Source of the DNA: Zhenhengia yiwuensis
GTDB lineage: Bacteria > Bacillota > Clostridia > Lachnospirales > Cellulosilyticaceae
Reading direction: 5' to 3'
Assembly: GCF_014384995.1 (NCBI RefSeq)
Contig: NZ_JACRSY010000001.1
Coordinates: 124,001 to 188,000, forward strand
Length of the DNA stretch: 64,000 nt
In this document: positions 16,843-24,823 of the stretch, piece after piece
How the letters are laid out: every line of letters starts with the position of its first letter
Numbering within the stretch: the stretch's first letter is position 1
The notes under the pieces: model-generated
Seen by the model: the letters and a program-made list of their open reading frames with translations, nothing else
What the model was told of the DNA's origin: nothing
Databases searched by the model: none
Translations under genes and position numbers: made by a program

Positions 16843-17715
16843 ATGAAAATCAAAAGGTATGCTATAGGGCTTATCAGTCTAATATTTATAGTGCTGACGA
16901 GTGCTTGTTATCTTTTCTTTAGCAAACATCAGTCACGTTATTCCCCTAAAGGAGAGCCTATACATGAAGAACAGACTATAGTACAGGAACAAACTATAAC
17001 AGGTGAGGAAAGCGAATATTTCTTTGCGTTTGCTAAAAAAGCATTAGAAACTTATTTTGAAGAAGATTTAGCTATTATAGATCCTGCTATAAGAAGTATT
17101 CAAACAGATGGCTTACAAAAATATTTTATTACATTAGATAGCATAGGTATTGATAATGAGTATAATGTAGACATTTATCATTACTATATGGTAATTCATA
17201 GAAATCCAGAGGATAAGCTTTATGTAATGCCTTTTGGTATAGAGGTTGTAAAAGGTGAAGTAGATAAAGTAAGGCAAGACCTTCTTACAAGTATGCTTAA
17301 ATCTGTTAATGGATGGGGACTTGAACATGAGAAAACATGGGAAAGATGGCAGGATGTTATGGTGAATATGAACTATAAAAATGCAGAATCACGGCAAGGA
17401 CGTATGCATACTACAGAAACTATCTTTTATGTCCAAAGCCTAATTTGTTTTATTAATGAGTATATTACCAACATGCCAGATGAAGCTTTTATGCAAATTA
17501 GTAAGGATGGACTTTATCAAAAAGTACTAGATTTTGAAATAAAGAGCATTACAGATGTGAATCAGCATGAAGAAAGTTATGCCATAGTAGAAGGAACGGT
17601 GCGCGTTTATGAAAAAGAGCGTATTCATGATTATCAAGTTGAGATGACTTATAAGATAAAAAGAAATAGAGATAGAAGTTTTACCGTTGTTCATCAAATG
17701 GGGCAAGTTAAATAA
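16843..17715 (+). CDS. hypothetical membrane-anchored or lipoprotein
   Basis: A 290-residue protein with a basic N-terminus and one hydrophobic segment (YAIGLISLIFIVLTSACYLF). The TSAC could be a weak lipobox, but a Thr at -3 is unusual, so a simple signal anchor is as likely. The extracellular part is about 255 residues, acidic and mixed alpha/beta, with no recognisable motif. AAAGGAG precedes the ATG. Its neighbours are an unknown membrane protein and a GerMN-domain protein, so a role in the cell envelope or spore is plausible but unproven. Confidence 0.55.
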   Translation: MKIKRYAIGLISLIFIVLTSACYLFFSKHQSRYSPKGEPIHEEQTIVQEQTITGEESEYFFAFAKKALETYFEEDLAIIDPAIRSIQTDGLQKYFITLDSIGIDNEYNVDIYHYYMVIHRNPEDKLYVMPFGIEVVKGEVDKVRQDLLTSMLKSVNGWGLEHEKTWERWQDVMVNMNYKNAESRQGRMHTTETIFYVQSLICFINEYITNMPDEAFMQISKDGLYQKVLDFEIKSITDVNQHEESYAIVEGTVRVYEKERIHDYQVEMTYKIKRNRDRSFTVVHQMGQVK

Positions 17716-17789
17716 AAAACTAGATTTTATGACTGTTTTTAGGTAAGATGTTAATAAGAAGATACATTTAAGATGGAAGGAATGTATAT

Positions 17790-18851
17790 ATGCAAGTGAA
17801 GAAAAAAGTCATTATAGGTAGTGTCATTGTACTTGCTTTCCTATTAATCACATGGGCAGTTATAATGAGAAAGCCTATAAAAGACATTATCATAGAAGAA
17901 GAGATAACAGATTTACCACAAAAGCCAAGGGTTTCTCTTGATACATATATGCCAATTATAAAAGATACTATGTGGATTTATGAAGATTCTACTACACCTT
18001 ATGTGCCTATAAGTGTATGGGTTGATTTTATTAAGGATAATATTATTCAGATTAGATTTAAACAAGGTGATAAGATTACTGCAAAAGTTTTTATAGAGGA
18101 AGAGGAAGCCATTTATGAAGTGGCTACCGTAGAGGATGCAACGATTAAGCAGGATTATACCACACTTAGACAATATAATAATATTATCATGAAATTGCCG
18201 ATAGAAGTAGGAAGTAGTTGGATAATGTCTGATCATTCTATTCGTACTATTACACAAACAGATGAAGTATATGAAACAGAGTTAGGTGAACAAACAGGTA
18301 TAGAGATGACTACGAGACATGAGGATTATACTATTACAGAGACTTTTGTAGAAAAGATAGGACTCTATTCAATAAAATATGAAACCCCTCAGAAAACAAG
18401 AACGATTCAGTTTTCAGAAATGATTTCCAATAAACCTCAAGAAGAGGTAGTAGAGCTTTATTTAATGAATAAAGCGACGGGAAAAATGGAGACTGTTTTT
18501 GAAAAGGTAGCTGTTATGACGAATGAGGAACCTAAACATTTCTTAACAGATTTATTAAAAAAAGCACCTAATGAAGATTATCTCATAGATATTTCAAATG
18601 GAGCTATTATCAATAAGCTTTTTTTAGATGAAGAAGAAGCTTGTTTATATGTAGAGATGAGTGAAGATTTTATAGATCCTCAGTATAGTAAGACAGAAGA
18701 AGAAAAAATCATAACAAGTTTAGTAAATACATTAGGACATTATTACAATGCAGAATATGTTGTCATGACAGTTGAAGGTGAAGCATATCCTTTAAAGAGT
18801 CCGTTAAATGATATTAATGGACGTATCAAAGTGAAAGACTCATTTTACTAA
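17790..18851 (+). CDS. GerMN domain-containing membrane-anchored protein
   Basis: The 353-residue protein has an N-terminal anchor (VIIGSVIVLAFLLITWAVIM, about 7-26), a central beta-rich region of about 200 residues, and a C-terminal GerMN-type domain. That domain spans about residues 235-345 and includes LFLDEEEACLYVEMSEDFID and EEKIITSLVNTLGHYYNAEY. GerMN domains are found in the sporulation/germination protein GerM and related extracytoplasmic proteins. The central region has no family I know. GGAAGGAA lies before the ATG. It is followed after 12 bp by a transglutaminase-domain protein, suggesting joint action on the outer face of the membrane. Confidence 0.75.
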   Translation: MQVKKKVIIGSVIVLAFLLITWAVIMRKPIKDIIIEEEITDLPQKPRVSLDTYMPIIKDTMWIYEDSTTPYVPISVWVDFIKDNIIQIRFKQGDKITAKVFIEEEEAIYEVATVEDATIKQDYTTLRQYNNIIMKLPIEVGSSWIMSDHSIRTITQTDEVYETELGEQTGIEMTTRHEDYTITETFVEKIGLYSIKYETPQKTRTIQFSEMISNKPQEEVVELYLMNKATGKMETVFEKVAVMTNEEPKHFLTDLLKKAPNEDYLIDISNGAIINKLFLDEEEACLYVEMSEDFIDPQYSKTEEEKIITSLVNTLGHYYNAEYVVMTVEGEAYPLKSPLNDINGRIKVKDSFY

Positions 18852-18863
18852 GGGGGAAAGCTG

Positions 18864-20129
18864 TTGAGGAAACATATTTTATTAATGGGATTTATGGTTT
18901 TCATATGGGTTCTAAGTAGTAGATTAACGTATGCTACAGAACCCTTTTTTGTATCTTTAGGGAGTGTTCAATCTTATACGGTACCTTATGCGGAGCAAAA
19001 TACCTTATTACTTTCACGAGATGGTAGCTATGCTACTAAGGTACAAAAAGGAAGCCGTATTACAAAGCCTGGTACATATTATTTAAGTCAATTAGAATCA
19101 GATACACTTAAGGGAATAACAAAATTTCAAATTCCCTATAACATGAATCAAAATGAGTGGCGCATAGATAGTGAAAAGGAACTGACTGAAATACTTAAGT
19201 ATACGCTTGAAAATTATAAGGAAAAAATCACAATTAAGTTTAATAAGGGTAGCTATACGATCAATCAGATGAATGAAGTCATTTATAAAGTCTTAGATGA
19301 ACTGATGGTAACTTATCCTAAAGTAACATATGTAAGTTATAAGCTCACAAGCTATGGTAATAAAGCGCCTAAAATTTTATTAGAATTTACTTATGCACTG
19401 CCTCAAATTCCTACTTTGAAGCAGTATGATAAAAATACAGATCAGAAGATAGAACAACTTATTAAACAGCTTATTCAGCCGGGTATGAAAGACTATGAAA
19501 GAGAATGGGTATTAGGTGATTACCTCATTAAAAATATTATTTATGCAAAGCAGGAGACTCATTTAAATCATACTATGCAGGGTGCCATAACAGAGGGGAG
19601 AGCTGTGTGTGATGGTTATGCAAAAAGTTATATGTATTTACTTAATAGTATAGGCATTCCAACACAGTTTGTAACAGGTGTGGCAGATAACATTCCTCAT
19701 GCATGGAATTTAGTTAAGCTTATAGATGGTTATTACCATGTAGATTTAACATGGGCTGACTTAGAAGAAGACCATATAGGCAACTTTTATAATTACTTTA
19801 ATGAGACAGATACATATATGGAATTAACCCATATATGGGAAAAAGGGCATTTTCCAAAGGCAGAAGGGAAAAAGTATTTGTCTATCTATTTACCTATACC
19901 TAGAGAGGGGATTTATAAGGTGAGTTCTCAAAAGGAGTGGCAAGCATTGAAAAAACAGCTTGGTCAGGATGGCTTAAAAGAGGCTAATATTATTTTCTAT
20001 AATGTGGGTGAGGAGCGTTGGTCTATAGAATCTGTTTTAGATAGTATTTTAAAAGTAGAGCAGGCAGCTATTACTTATTCAGCCTATTATAAATACGATA
20101 GCTTAATTATTAATTACAAAGGCCACTAA
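18864..20129 (+). CDS. secreted transglutaminase-like domain protein
   Basis: 421 residues. A signal peptide (LLMGFMVFIWVLSSRLTYA) precedes an extracellular part whose middle holds a transglutaminase-like core. The probable catalytic triad is C249 in GRAVCDGYAKSY, H279 in IPHAWNLVKL and D294 in YHVDLTWADLEE. Such domains act as proteases, peptidases or crosslinkers, and in Clostridia are often cell-surface proteins. The last 80 residues form a separate small domain. The start is a TTG at 18864 with AGGGGG seven bases upstream; no better ATG precedes the signal peptide. Its stop codon lies inside a terminator shared with the convergent gene. Confidence 0.78.
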   Translation: MRKHILLMGFMVFIWVLSSRLTYATEPFFVSLGSVQSYTVPYAEQNTLLLSRDGSYATKVQKGSRITKPGTYYLSQLESDTLKGITKFQIPYNMNQNEWRIDSEKELTEILKYTLENYKEKITIKFNKGSYTINQMNEVIYKVLDELMVTYPKVTYVSYKLTSYGNKAPKILLEFTYALPQIPTLKQYDKNTDQKIEQLIKQLIQPGMKDYEREWVLGDYLIKNIIYAKQETHLNHTMQGAITEGRAVCDGYAKSYMYLLNSIGIPTQFVTGVADNIPHAWNLVKLIDGYYHVDLTWADLEEDHIGNFYNYFNETDTYMELTHIWEKGHFPKAEGKKYLSIYLPIPREGIYKVSSQKEWQALKKQLGQDGLKEANIIFYNVGEERWSIESVLDSILKVEQAAITYSAYYKYDSLIINYKGH

Positions 20130-20164
20130 AAAAAGAGGTGTAAACACCTCTTTTTTTAGTGGCC
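20121..20164. terminator. bidirectional terminator containing both stop codons
   Basis: A perfect 20-bp inverted repeat (20121-20140 with 20145-20164) with a 4-nt loop TAAA. It includes A7 and T7 tracts and the TAA stop of each convergent gene, so both proteins end in Gly-His. Confidence 0.9.
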
Positions 20165-20350
20165 CCAATTTCCTTTGGCATGGCAAAATGGACACTCAAT
20201 TTCACTGTCAGGCTTAGTGCTCAGATTAAGCAGAGCAGTACTTGGATAGTAAGCATCACTTGAGTAAGCAAAAGGGTCAATAGCATTAGAGAGATATTCA
20301 GGACCATAGAGATCATAGCCACAATTTTTACAACGTAAATAATTTGCCAT
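20156..20350 (-). CDS. small zinc-ribbon protein
   Basis: A 64-residue protein with two Cys pairs, CKNCG near the N-terminus and CPFC near the C-terminus. They are spaced by about 40 residues rich in Tyr, Ser and Pro, which would form a zinc ribbon. No family beyond this is recognised. The ATG at 20350 lies six bases after GAGGTG on the minus strand; two further in-frame ATGs upstream overlap or abut that site. It is a single-gene unit that shares its terminator with the transglutaminase gene. Confidence 0.65.
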   Translation of the reverse strand: MANYLRCKNCGYDLYGPEYLSNAIDPFAYSSDAYYPSTALLNLSTKPDSEIECPFCHAKGNWGH

Positions 20351-20497
20351 TTGCATCACCTCGTCTCTAAAGTAAATCTCTTATTTATAGGATGTCCAGA
20401 ATTTAGCAGTCTATGCATTTCTAGATTTTGGAAGGATAGAAAGAATAAAATCTCACATCCTAATAAAGAGATATAAGAACGAAGGAGAGATAAAATC

Positions 20498-21361
20498 ATG
20501 AAAAAGTTTTCAGCAAAAATGCTTTGTGGTGTAATGGCATGGAGTTTGGTTATTAGTCCAATCTTTGCGTGTACAGCAGCTCCAAAAGCAGATGTAAGTA
20601 AACCTGTACCTAATCAAAATTCTTCTACTTATTGTGAATGTATGATAGCAAGTGCCCAGAAAGCACCAGAACAAAAATCTAAAGAAACAGAAGAGGCTGG
20701 TACTCGTGCAAAATGTGGAAGTAACAAACCTATTTCGAAGCCAGAGACAAGTAAGCCAGCAGCACCAGTAAAACCAGAAACATGTAAGCCAGCAGCACCA
20801 GTAAAACCAGAAACATGTAAGCCAGCAGCACCAGTAAAACCAGAAACATGTAAGCCAGCAGCACCAGTAAAACCAGAAACATGTAAGCCAGCAGCACCAG
20901 TAAAACCAGAAACATGTAAGCCAGCAGCACCAGTAAAACCAGAAACATGTAAGCCAGCAGCACCAGTAAAACCAGAAACATGTAAGCCAGCAGCACCAGT
21001 AAAACCAGAAACATGTAAACCAGCAGCGCCAGTAAAACCAACACATAATAAACCTGCTACAGATAATGAATCTACACAAAATACTTTCGTTATTGATAAC
21101 TTCAAAGTTATTCAAGGTGCACTTCAAAAATTAGGGGTACAACCAGAAGAATTAGAAGGCATGATTAAAGAAGGTAAGAAATTACCTGAAGTACTTGAAC
21201 TAAAAAATATTCCTGTAGCTAAATTTAAAAAGGCTCTTTTAAAACAATACTATGCAGCTATTAATGAAGGTGTAAAAAATAAACAAATTACAAAAGAAGA
21301 AGCTAAAATGTTAAGAGCTGCAATTAAAGAAAAAGTCATGTCATGGCTTCAAACGAAATAG
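20498..21361 (+). CDS. exported protein with Cys-containing proline-rich repeats
   Basis: 287 residues. A signal sequence (MLCGVMAWSLVISPIFACTA) ends in a Cys that could be a lipid-attachment site, although Phe at -2 is atypical. After a short Cys-containing linker come eight perfect copies of the 11-residue unit KPAAPVKPETC, preceded by a variant with Ser for Cys and followed by a partial unit. The final 90 residues form a helical domain (FKVIQGALQKLGVQPEELEG and on). The repeat would be an extended polyproline-like stalk bearing one Cys every 11 residues. AAGGAGAG precedes the ATG. I cannot name a function; a cell-wall-spanning or disulfide-linked surface protein is inference. Confidence 0.7.
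   Translation: MKKFSAKMLCGVMAWSLVISPIFACTAAPKADVSKPVPNQNSSTYCECMIASAQKAPEQKSKETEEAGTRAKCGSNKPISKPETSKPAAPVKPETCKPAAPVKPETCKPAAPVKPETCKPAAPVKPETCKPAAPVKPETCKPAAPVKPETCKPAAPVKPETCKPAAPVKPETCKPAAPVKPTHNKPATDNESTQNTFVIDNFKVIQGALQKLGVQPEELEGMIKEGKKLPEVLELKNIPVAKFKKALLKQYYAAINEGVKNKQITKEEAKMLRAAIKEKVMSWLQTK
20753..21040 (+). repeat. 33-bp tandem repeat, eight perfect copies plus a partial copy
   Basis: Eight consecutive identical 33-bp units run from 20753 to 21016, then a degenerate 24-bp partial unit to 21040. The copies are identical at the nucleotide level, including third positions. This indicates recent expansion or gene conversion, and a likely copy-number polymorphism. Confidence 0.95.
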
Positions 21362-21378
21362 AATGCTTGACAAAAAAT

Positions 21379-21419
21379 AAAAAATACTTTAAACTTCCAT
21401 AAGTTTAAAGTATTTTTTT
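21379..21419 (+). terminator. terminator after the repeat protein
   Basis: AATACTTTAAACTT pairs with AAGTTTAAAGTATT across a CCAT loop (21397-21400), followed by a T-run. Confidence 0.9.
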
Positions 21420-21437
21420 ATACATAGGAGAGAGAAA

Positions 21438-22808
21438 ATGATTCAATTTATGAAAGACATGATAAAAGATAAGCCATTTTTAAAAATGCTATTTGTACTT
21501 GCTATTCCAATCGTTATTCAAAATCTTATTAGTTCATCCCTCAATATGATTGATACCTTAATGATTGGAAGACTAGGAGAAGGTGAAATAGCAGCAGTGG
21601 GGCTAGCTAATCAGCTCTTCTTGCTCATCATTACAGGACTTACAGGAATTTGTGCAGGTGCAGGGGTGTTTATTTCTCAATATTGGGGGAAAAAAGACCT
21701 TGTGAATATAAAGAGAATGCTAGGGCTTGCACTAACAGTAGGAAGTATCTATGCCCTAGTTATTACTGTATTTGTACAATGTTTTCCAAGTCAATCTATA
21801 GGTTTCTTTAATAAAGATCCTAAAATTTTAGAATTAGGAACAGTTTACCTTCAAATTGTATCTATCAGCTATATTTTTACAGCCATTACTTTTGCCTATA
21901 GTTTTGCACTAAGATGTATAGGGCGTACACAGCTCCCTATGGTTGCAAGTGGTATTGCAGTAGCCATTAATGTCATTTTTAATACAGTGTTTATTTTTGG
22001 TTTAGGAGAATTCATTCCGGCTATGGGTGTAGCAGGTGCAGCCTTAGCAACTTTACTTGCACGTATTATAGAGACTGTTTTCATTATAGTAGGTGTATAT
22101 AAAATGAAGTACGAATTAGCAGCCCATATCAAAGAACTCTTACCTATTCCACGTGAGCTTATGGAAAGGGCAGCAAAACCTATGCTTGCTATTACAGGTA
22201 ATGAAATATGTTGGGGGCTAGGGAGTGTTGTCTATACTAAAGCCTATGGGCATATTGGTTATGAAGCGGTAACGAGTGTACAGATTGTAAATACAATAAC
22301 TAATTTCTTCTTAGTTGTTATTTTCGCTCTAGCTTCTGCAGTATTGACTATTGTAGGTAATGCTATAGGTGAAGGGGATGTGCCAAAAGCTAAGCTTTAT
22401 GCAAAGCGTATTATTGTATTATCAATGGGGATAGGTATTTTAATCTGCCTAGGGATTATTTTACTTGCACCTTTTATTGTAAGCTGCTTTAATGTGACGC
22501 CTGAAGTAGCTCATGTAACGGTTAATATTCTGCTTATTAATGCCGTTATTATTATTCCTAGGGTTTTTACTATTGTTATGATTATGGGGATTTTCAGAGG
22601 GGGTGGAGATACAAGATATTCCCTTATACTTGAATCTTCTACAATGTGGCTTATTGGTGTGCCTTTATCCTTTATTGGTGCTTATCTCTTAGGATTTAGA
22701 CTAGAGTATGTAGTAGCTATGATTATGATGGAGGAATTAGTAAAATCTATATTCTGTATGGTGCGCTTTAAGTCATCTAAGTGGATACATAATATGGTTG
22801 AACATTAA
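21438..22808 (+). CDS. MATE family efflux transporter
   Basis: A 456-residue membrane protein with 12 predicted helices in two related halves: LAIPIVIQNLISSSLNMIDT opens the first and PMLAITGNEICWGLGSVVY the second. This is the typical MATE plan and length. These pumps export cationic drugs or metabolites with Na+ or H+ exchange. The paired motif LAIPI...DTLMIGRLGEGEIAAVGLANQ is clear. AGGAGAG precedes the ATG. It is a separate unit, and no drug-responsive regulator lies beside it, so the substrate cannot be predicted. Confidence 0.92.
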   Translation: MIQFMKDMIKDKPFLKMLFVLAIPIVIQNLISSSLNMIDTLMIGRLGEGEIAAVGLANQLFLLIITGLTGICAGAGVFISQYWGKKDLVNIKRMLGLALTVGSIYALVITVFVQCFPSQSIGFFNKDPKILELGTVYLQIVSISYIFTAITFAYSFALRCIGRTQLPMVASGIAVAINVIFNTVFIFGLGEFIPAMGVAGAALATLLARIIETVFIIVGVYKMKYELAAHIKELLPIPRELMERAAKPMLAITGNEICWGLGSVVYTKAYGHIGYEAVTSVQIVNTITNFFLVVIFALASAVLTIVGNAIGEGDVPKAKLYAKRIIVLSMGIGILICLGIILLAPFIVSCFNVTPEVAHVTVNILLINAVIIIPRVFTIVMIMGIFRGGGDTRYSLILESSTMWLIGVPLSFIGAYLLGFRLEYVVAMIMMEELVKSIFCMVRFKSSKWIHNMVEH

Positions 22809-22871
22809 GAATAGAAAAGTTATAATAAAATCATACTATTTGTTAAAATTTAGACTATTAGGGGTGGGTCT

Positions 22872-23123
22872 ATGGAAATCAAGGTATGTGTAGGTAGTGC
22901 TTGTTATGTAAAGGGATCACATGAAGTGATTGAAACACTTCAGGAACTTATTAAAGTGTATGGGTTAGAAAAGCAAGTTGTTTTAAAAGCAGCTTTTTGT
23001 TTAGGCCATTGTACAGAGGCTGTATCCATACAGATAGGGGATGTAATCTATGGTGTACCTAAAGAAGAAGTGGCAACTTTCTTTAAAGAACAGGTGTATA
23101 GGAGGATTCAATCATGCAAGTAA
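22872..23123 (+). CDS. thioredoxin-like [2Fe-2S] ferredoxin
   Basis: An 83-residue protein with the cluster ligands of the NuoE/HydC-type [2Fe-2S] fold: C6 and C11 in VCVGSACYVKGS, C43 and C47 in FCLGHC. It carries only the ferredoxin domain and is shorter than NuoE. The following hydrogenase-like gene overlaps its 3' end by 10 bp, so it is very likely an electron carrier for, or subunit of, that protein. GGGGTGGG is the ribosome-binding site. Confidence 0.85.
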   Translation: MEIKVCVGSACYVKGSHEVIETLQELIKVYGLEKQVVLKAAFCLGHCTEAVSIQIGDVIYGVPKEEVATFFKEQVYRRIQSCK

Positions 23124-24823
23124 TGAATTTCTCGAGCACAAACTGTAAAAACTGCTATAAATGTGTAAGGACTTGTGCTGTTAAAGCTATAGAAGTTAAA
23201 GATGATAAAGCACATATTATCACGGAAAGATGCGTAGCTTGTGGGCATTGTCTAGTAGTGTGTCCACAGAATGCCAGAGACGTAAAATCGAGTTTAGAAA
23301 GTGTGAAGAAAGCTTTAGAAGAAAAGCGCAGGGTAGTCGTTTCACTAGCACCTTCTTACAGGGCTTACTTCGAAGAAAGTGGTAAGTTTATTGCGGCACT
23401 TAGGCGATTTGGATTTGATCAAATAGAGGAGACTGCAGTAGGAGCAGAAGTAGTCTCTAGGGCCTATGAGGATTATATCCATCAAACAGATAAGACTGAG
23501 CTTATTACGACGTGTTGCCCTTCTACAGTAAGGCTTATAGAAAGGTATTACTCTGATCTTATGGATACCATGATCCCGATTGTATCACCTATGATTGCGC
23601 ATGGTCGTATGATTAAAGAGCAGTGTAAAGAAGCTTATACGGTCTTTATAGGACCTTGTATTTCTAAAATATGTGAAGCACTCAGTGATGAGCTTGAAGG
23701 GGATATTGATGCTGTTTTAACCTTTGATGAAATGCTACATTGTTTTAATGAAAAAGGTATTGATTATAGGAACCTTGAGCCTGAAAGTCCAAGTCAGATA
23801 GGCACCTTAAGGGGAAGCAAATATCCTGTAGTCGGAGGCGTTTTAAATGGCATTAGACCGACTTTGGAAGAGAAACACTTAGAAGTACTTCGTGTGCATG
23901 GCATGGAGAATTGTAAAGAGGTTCTTAATGACTTAAGAGCAGGTAAGCTTAAGAACGTATGCATTGAAATGAATATTTGCAGTGAAAGTTGTATTGCAGG
24001 TCCAGGAGGGCATAATCAGGAAGGTAGTGTATTTACAAGGCTAAGTGCCATCCAGAAATTTATGAGAAAGCCTGTATGTGAAGGTGTAGCAATTAAGGCA
24101 TATGATCCTCAAGTTTCCTTTGAACGTACTTTTAAGAATAAGCAGGTGGAGGTTTATACGGCTACCGAGCAGCAGATTAAGCAGGTTTTTGAGACAATGG
24201 GTAAATATGAGAAAAGTGATGAGCTAAACTGTGGGGCTTGTGGGTATGAAACTTGCCGTGACAAAGCTATTGCAGTACTTCATGGTATGTCCCAAATAGA
24301 TATGTGCTTGCCTTATACACGTAGTATAGCAGAAAGACTAAGTAATGAGATTTTCTATAATTCCCCTAACAGTATTTTATTACTAGATAGACACTGCAGA
24401 TTACTTGATATGAATCCAAGCGGGGAAGTCTGCTTTGGTTACAAGACAGAACTTATGAAAGGTAAAGATATTCAAATTATGATGGATAAAACACCTTTTG
24501 AAACGGCACTTAAAGAGAAGGTTTCATTAGGTAAAGAGAAAATAGAACTCCCTACATATGATTTGATAGCCTATAGAGATATTATTTATTTAGAAAAGCA
24601 GCAGGCTCTTCTCGTTATTTTTGCAGATGTGACAGATGAAGAAAAACGTAAAAAAGAAGTTTCTACTTTAAAGGGAAATACTTTAGATGTGACTCAGTCC
24701 ATTATTGATAAACAGATGCGTGTTGCCCAGGAAATAGCCAGCCTCTTAGGGGAGACAACAGCTGAGACAAAAGTAGCGATTATGAAGCTAAAGAAGGTAT
24801 TAAGTGAGGAAGGTGACTGCTGA
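23114..24823 (+). CDS. sensory [FeFe]-hydrogenase-like protein with PAS domain
   Basis: 569 residues in order: two [4Fe-4S] motifs (C11, C14, C17, C21 and C40, C43, C46, C50); an H-cluster domain; a further Fe-S motif (CGACGYETC...C, about 372-400); and a PAS domain (about 405-510, SPNSILLLDRHCRLLDMNPSG). All four H-cluster ligands are present: TTCCP (132-136), GPCISK (C182) and E285-x3-C289-x3-C293-x2-G-x-G. The surrounding residues differ from catalytic enzymes (TTCCPST rather than TSCCPAW), as in group C sensory hydrogenases. It overlaps both neighbours, a [2Fe-2S] protein and a SpoIIE-type phosphatase, forming a putative H2/redox sensing unit. The start ATG has AGGAGG at 8-nt spacing. Confidence 0.87.
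   Translation: MQVMNFSSTNCKNCYKCVRTCAVKAIEVKDDKAHIITERCVACGHCLVVCPQNARDVKSSLESVKKALEEKRRVVVSLAPSYRAYFEESGKFIAALRRFGFDQIEETAVGAEVVSRAYEDYIHQTDKTELITTCCPSTVRLIERYYSDLMDTMIPIVSPMIAHGRMIKEQCKEAYTVFIGPCISKICEALSDELEGDIDAVLTFDEMLHCFNEKGIDYRNLEPESPSQIGTLRGSKYPVVGGVLNGIRPTLEEKHLEVLRVHGMENCKEVLNDLRAGKLKNVCIEMNICSESCIAGPGGHNQEGSVFTRLSAIQKFMRKPVCEGVAIKAYDPQVSFERTFKNKQVEVYTATEQQIKQVFETMGKYEKSDELNCGACGYETCRDKAIAVLHGMSQIDMCLPYTRSIAERLSNEIFYNSPNSILLLDRHCRLLDMNPSGEVCFGYKTELMKGKDIQIMMDKTPFETALKEKVSLGKEKIELPTYDLIAYRDIIYLEKQQALLVIFADVTDEEKRKKEVSTLKGNTLDVTQSIIDKQMRVAQEIASLLGETTAETKVAIMKLKKVLSEEGDC

Noticed and set aside
20753..21040. CRISPR-like array
   Set aside because: The 33-bp units abut with no spacers and lie in frame within a coding sequence.
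20510..21127. Long open frames on the minus strand across the repeat gene
   Set aside because: They arise because the 33-bp unit has no stop in these frames; the peptides are Phe/Trp/Cys- or Leu-rich and lack ribosome-binding sites.
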